Made by a program: the position numbers and the translations under genes
Shown: positions 5,426 to 6,935 of the stretch, piece after piece
Numbering within the stretch: the first letter of the stretch is position 1
Layout: every line of letters begins with the position of its first letter
NCBI GenBank assembly: GCA_964618405.1
Contig: CAZUAY010000203.1
Span: 1-6,935, forward strand
Reading direction: 5' to 3'
DNA length: 6,935 nucleotides
From: JBBQIY01 sp964618405
GTDB lineage: Bacteria; Verrucomicrobiota; Kiritimatiellia; RFP12; UBA3636
Notes under the pieces: model-generated
What the model was told of the DNA's origin: nothing
The model's input: the letters and a program-made list of their open reading frames with translations, nothing else
The model's database searches: none

Positions 5426-6856
5426 CTAGTAGGCGTTGCGCATCGAAAAACAGGTGCGCAGCAGTATTTTGATGTCGAGGGCAATAGACCAATTCTCTAG
5501 GTACCAGAGATCGTGTCGAAGCCTATCTTCGATGGAGGTGTTTCCGCGTAGCCCATGGACTTGAGCCCAACCCGTGATGCCGGGTCGCCCGATGTGGCGG
5601 CGCATGTAGTGCGAGATGTCCGAGGAGAACTGGTCGACGAATTCGGGGCGTTCAGGTCTGGGCCCGACGAGGCTCATATCGCCCTTGAGGACATTCCAGA
5701 ATTGCGGGAGTTCGTCGACATTGTGCGAGCGCATCCACGTTCCGATTTTGGTGCGACGCGGATCATTTTCATCGGCAAAGACCGCTCCTGTGTCTTCTTC
5801 AGCGTTGAGGCGCATGGAGCGGAGCTTAAAAATGGTGAACGATTTCCCTCCGTAGCCACACCGAGTCTGCGAGTAGAACACGGGACCGGGAGATTCGCGC
5901 TTGATGAGGATGATCATGAGCAACACAAGCGGAGCGGAGACGAGCAGGCCGACAATCGATCCGACAATGTCTTCGAATCGCTTCAAGAGTCTGTTTTCCA
6001 GCCTATCGAGCGGGCTTGGCTTCAGGCCGAGGAGTGGGATGTCATCAATCGTTTCAACTTCGACGGCTGAGGTCATCATCAGGAACATGTCGGGAACGAG
6101 ATTGAAGCGCACCAACTTGCGTTCGCATTCGGTCGCGATCTTGTTTAGGAGTTTCCGGTCAACATCAGGATTCGCGATAATCACTTGAGAGACGTTGGGA
6201 GTCTCGGCGAGAATTCTGCTGAAGTCCGTGATATCGCCTAGGATATTTTCGGGATGAATGGATGCAACGGGTGTTTCCCCCTTGCGGGTCGTGAGGGCAC
6301 CGCTCACGCTCACGCGCAACCGAGGATCTCGCTTAAAGCAGTGCATCAAATGGGCTGCGGTTGCGTCGGTGCCGATGATGATGACGCAGTTGGTGGCAAT
6401 GGCCTTACGTGCCCCCCTTATCTCCAGATGGAAGATAATCGAGCGTTGGAGGAGAAGCAGCGTGGCGAAGCAGGGGAAGAAGGAGAGTACCGCACCGGCT
6501 GAAACGTTGTAGTAGTTCTTCACAACGGCCAGAATAACGAGGATCTCTAGGGTAACGAGTCCGGCACTTCTGAGGAGTCGTGGGACTTTCGACATGAAAG
6601 TGCCGCGCTGAGGGCGGCGGTACAGCTTCAGGCGTCGCAGCGTGAAATACGTTAAAAAGGCGGAAGCGATGACGAGCGGAAGGTGTTCGGCATAGAGGTT
6701 GTCGGGCCTGCCGAACCGAACCTCAAACCAACTGTCATGAAACCAACCGCTGTCGAAACGTATCCAGACTGCCATGAAGGCTGCCGTGATAGCGCAGGCC
6801 GCGTCAGCGACGACGGCGAGGACTGAGTTGTAGGAATCTGCTACAGATTTAGACAT
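5426..6856 (-). CDS. Polyprenyl-phosphate sugar-1-phosphate transferase (WcaJ/WbaP-type PNPT)
   Basis: The 476-residue enzyme probably transfers a sugar-1-phosphate (often glucose or galactose in this family) from a nucleotide sugar to undecaprenyl phosphate in the inner membrane, starting an exopolysaccharide, capsule or O-antigen unit. The N-terminal half has membrane helices at about 11-33, 59-76, 97-112 and 120-138, then a Rossmann-like domain (TNCVIIIGTDATAAHLMHC, 155-173). The signature IDDIPLLGLKPSPLDRLENR (270-289) precedes the catalytic bacterial sugar-transferase domain: KRFED (292-296), a membrane segment (298-318), SPGPVFYSQTRCG (322-334), FKLRSM (343-348), the Asp-Glu dyad D381-E382 in VDELPQFWNVLKGD, LVGPRPERPEF (396-406) and GWAQVHGLRGNTS (429-441). 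Length is normal and all key elements are present. The start at 6856 precedes the first helix by ten residues; it has no Shine-Dalgarno. The sugar used cannot be read from sequence. Confidence 0.95.
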   Translation of the reverse strand: MSKSVADSYNSVLAVVADAACAITAAFMAVWIRFDSGWFHDSWFEVRFGRPDNLYAEHLPLVIASAFLTYFTLRRLKLYRRPQRGTFMSKVPRLLRSAGLVTLEILVILAVVKNYYNVSAGAVLSFFPCFATLLLLQRSIIFHLEIRGARKAIATNCVIIIGTDATAAHLMHCFKRDPRLRVSVSGALTTRKGETPVASIHPENILGDITDFSRILAETPNVSQVIIANPDVDRKLLNKIATECERKLVRFNLVPDMFLMMTSAVEVETIDDIPLLGLKPSPLDRLENRLLKRFEDIVGSIVGLLVSAPLVLLMIILIKRESPGPVFYSQTRCGYGGKSFTIFKLRSMRLNAEEDTGAVFADENDPRRTKIGTWMRSHNVDELPQFWNVLKGDMSLVGPRPERPEFVDQFSSDISHYMRRHIGRPGITGWAQVHGLRGNTSIEDRLRHDLWYLENWSIALDIKILLRTCFSMRNAY

Positions 6857-6935
6857 GGGGTCATGATACTTGAAACGCAGCCTTTTTACAATCCGCGTTA
6901 TCTTTTACTTGGACGAGTGGGCGAGCCTGTAGCCG
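6857..6935. other. Right-edge stretch of unclear coding status
   Basis: On the minus strand one frame reads through to a TGA at 6863-6861, 4 nt before the sugar-transferase ATG, and another ends in YRLAHSSK and TAA at 6905; either could be the tail of a gene further right. On the plus strand an ATG at 6863 opens a frame to the edge (MILETQPFYNPRYLLLGR followed by VGEPVA) with protein-like composition, which would be a divergent gene. All are under 26 codons, so none is called. Confidence 0.3.
6863..6891 (-). promoter_or_regulatory. Candidate sigma70-type promoter placing transcription start at the sugar-transferase ATG
   Basis: On the minus strand, TTGTAA (6886-6891, four of six matches) and TATCAT (6863-6868, five of six) are separated by exactly 17 nt. 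The predicted first transcribed base, seven positions past the -10 box, is the A of the ATG at 6856. This would yield a leaderless mRNA, which agrees with the absence of a Shine-Dalgarno there. A 5-bp inverted repeat (6874-6878 and 6895-6899) brackets the -35 box, but it is short. Because the upstream sequence is cut at 6935, the start could instead lie further right as part of a longer operon. Confidence 0.45.

Noticed and set aside
5555..6070. A 171-codon plus-strand open frame opposite the sugar transferase
   Set aside because: It mirrors the conserved catalytic domain on the minus strand and has no supporting start signal or motif.
1..6935. CRISPR arrays, tRNA or rRNA genes, insertion sequences and attachment sites
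   Set aside because: No regularly spaced repeats, cloverleaf-like sequences, transposase motifs or terminal inverted repeats were seen on either strand.

Overview
The window looks like chromosomal DNA from a Gram-negative-type bacterium of moderate GC. The secreted protein at the left edge resembles the concanavalin/LamG-like surface proteins that are common in the PVC superphylum (Kiritimatiellota/Lentisphaerota/Verrucomicrobiota), recalled here from its 'FRGTGAVDNF'-type ending. That lineage is an inference from style and not a proven placement. No rRNA, tRNA, CRISPR array, transposase or integrase was seen.

All eight supported genes lie on the minus strand, so transcription runs from right to left. 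From the right edge: a polyprenyl-phosphate sugar-1-phosphate transferase (6856-5426), a DUF212/PAP2-like membrane protein (5402-4917), a Nif3/YbgI-family metal protein (4908-4147), an unrecognised four-helix membrane protein (4043-3555), a TetR/CecR-like regulator (3538-2801), a GT4 glycosyltransferase (2799-1651) and the TlyA rRNA methyltransferase (1654-923). Gaps of 23, 8, 103, 16 and 1 nt, then a 4-nt overlap, suggest one operon or two tightly linked ones. The 103-nt gap before the membrane protein is the only likely place for an internal signal. A separate sigma70-type promoter with A-tracts upstream then drives a secreted protein (745 to beyond the left edge).

Functionally, the sugar transferase starts a lipid-linked glycan on undecaprenyl phosphate and the GT4 enzyme probably extends that glycan or a related one. 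The DUF212 protein has PAP2-like features and might act on a polyprenyl phosphate, but this is speculative. Nif3 and TlyA are housekeeping passengers. The regulator inside the cluster may control it.

Several annotated starts differ from the longest open frame. They were chosen from Shine-Dalgarno matches, coupling to the upstream gene and family N-termini. I did not find a clearly new multi-gene system. The most interesting points are a promoter whose geometry predicts a leaderless mRNA for the sugar transferase, the A-tract promoter of the secreted protein, a seven-C run at the start of the glycosyltransferase, and an orphan membrane protein next to a regulator.
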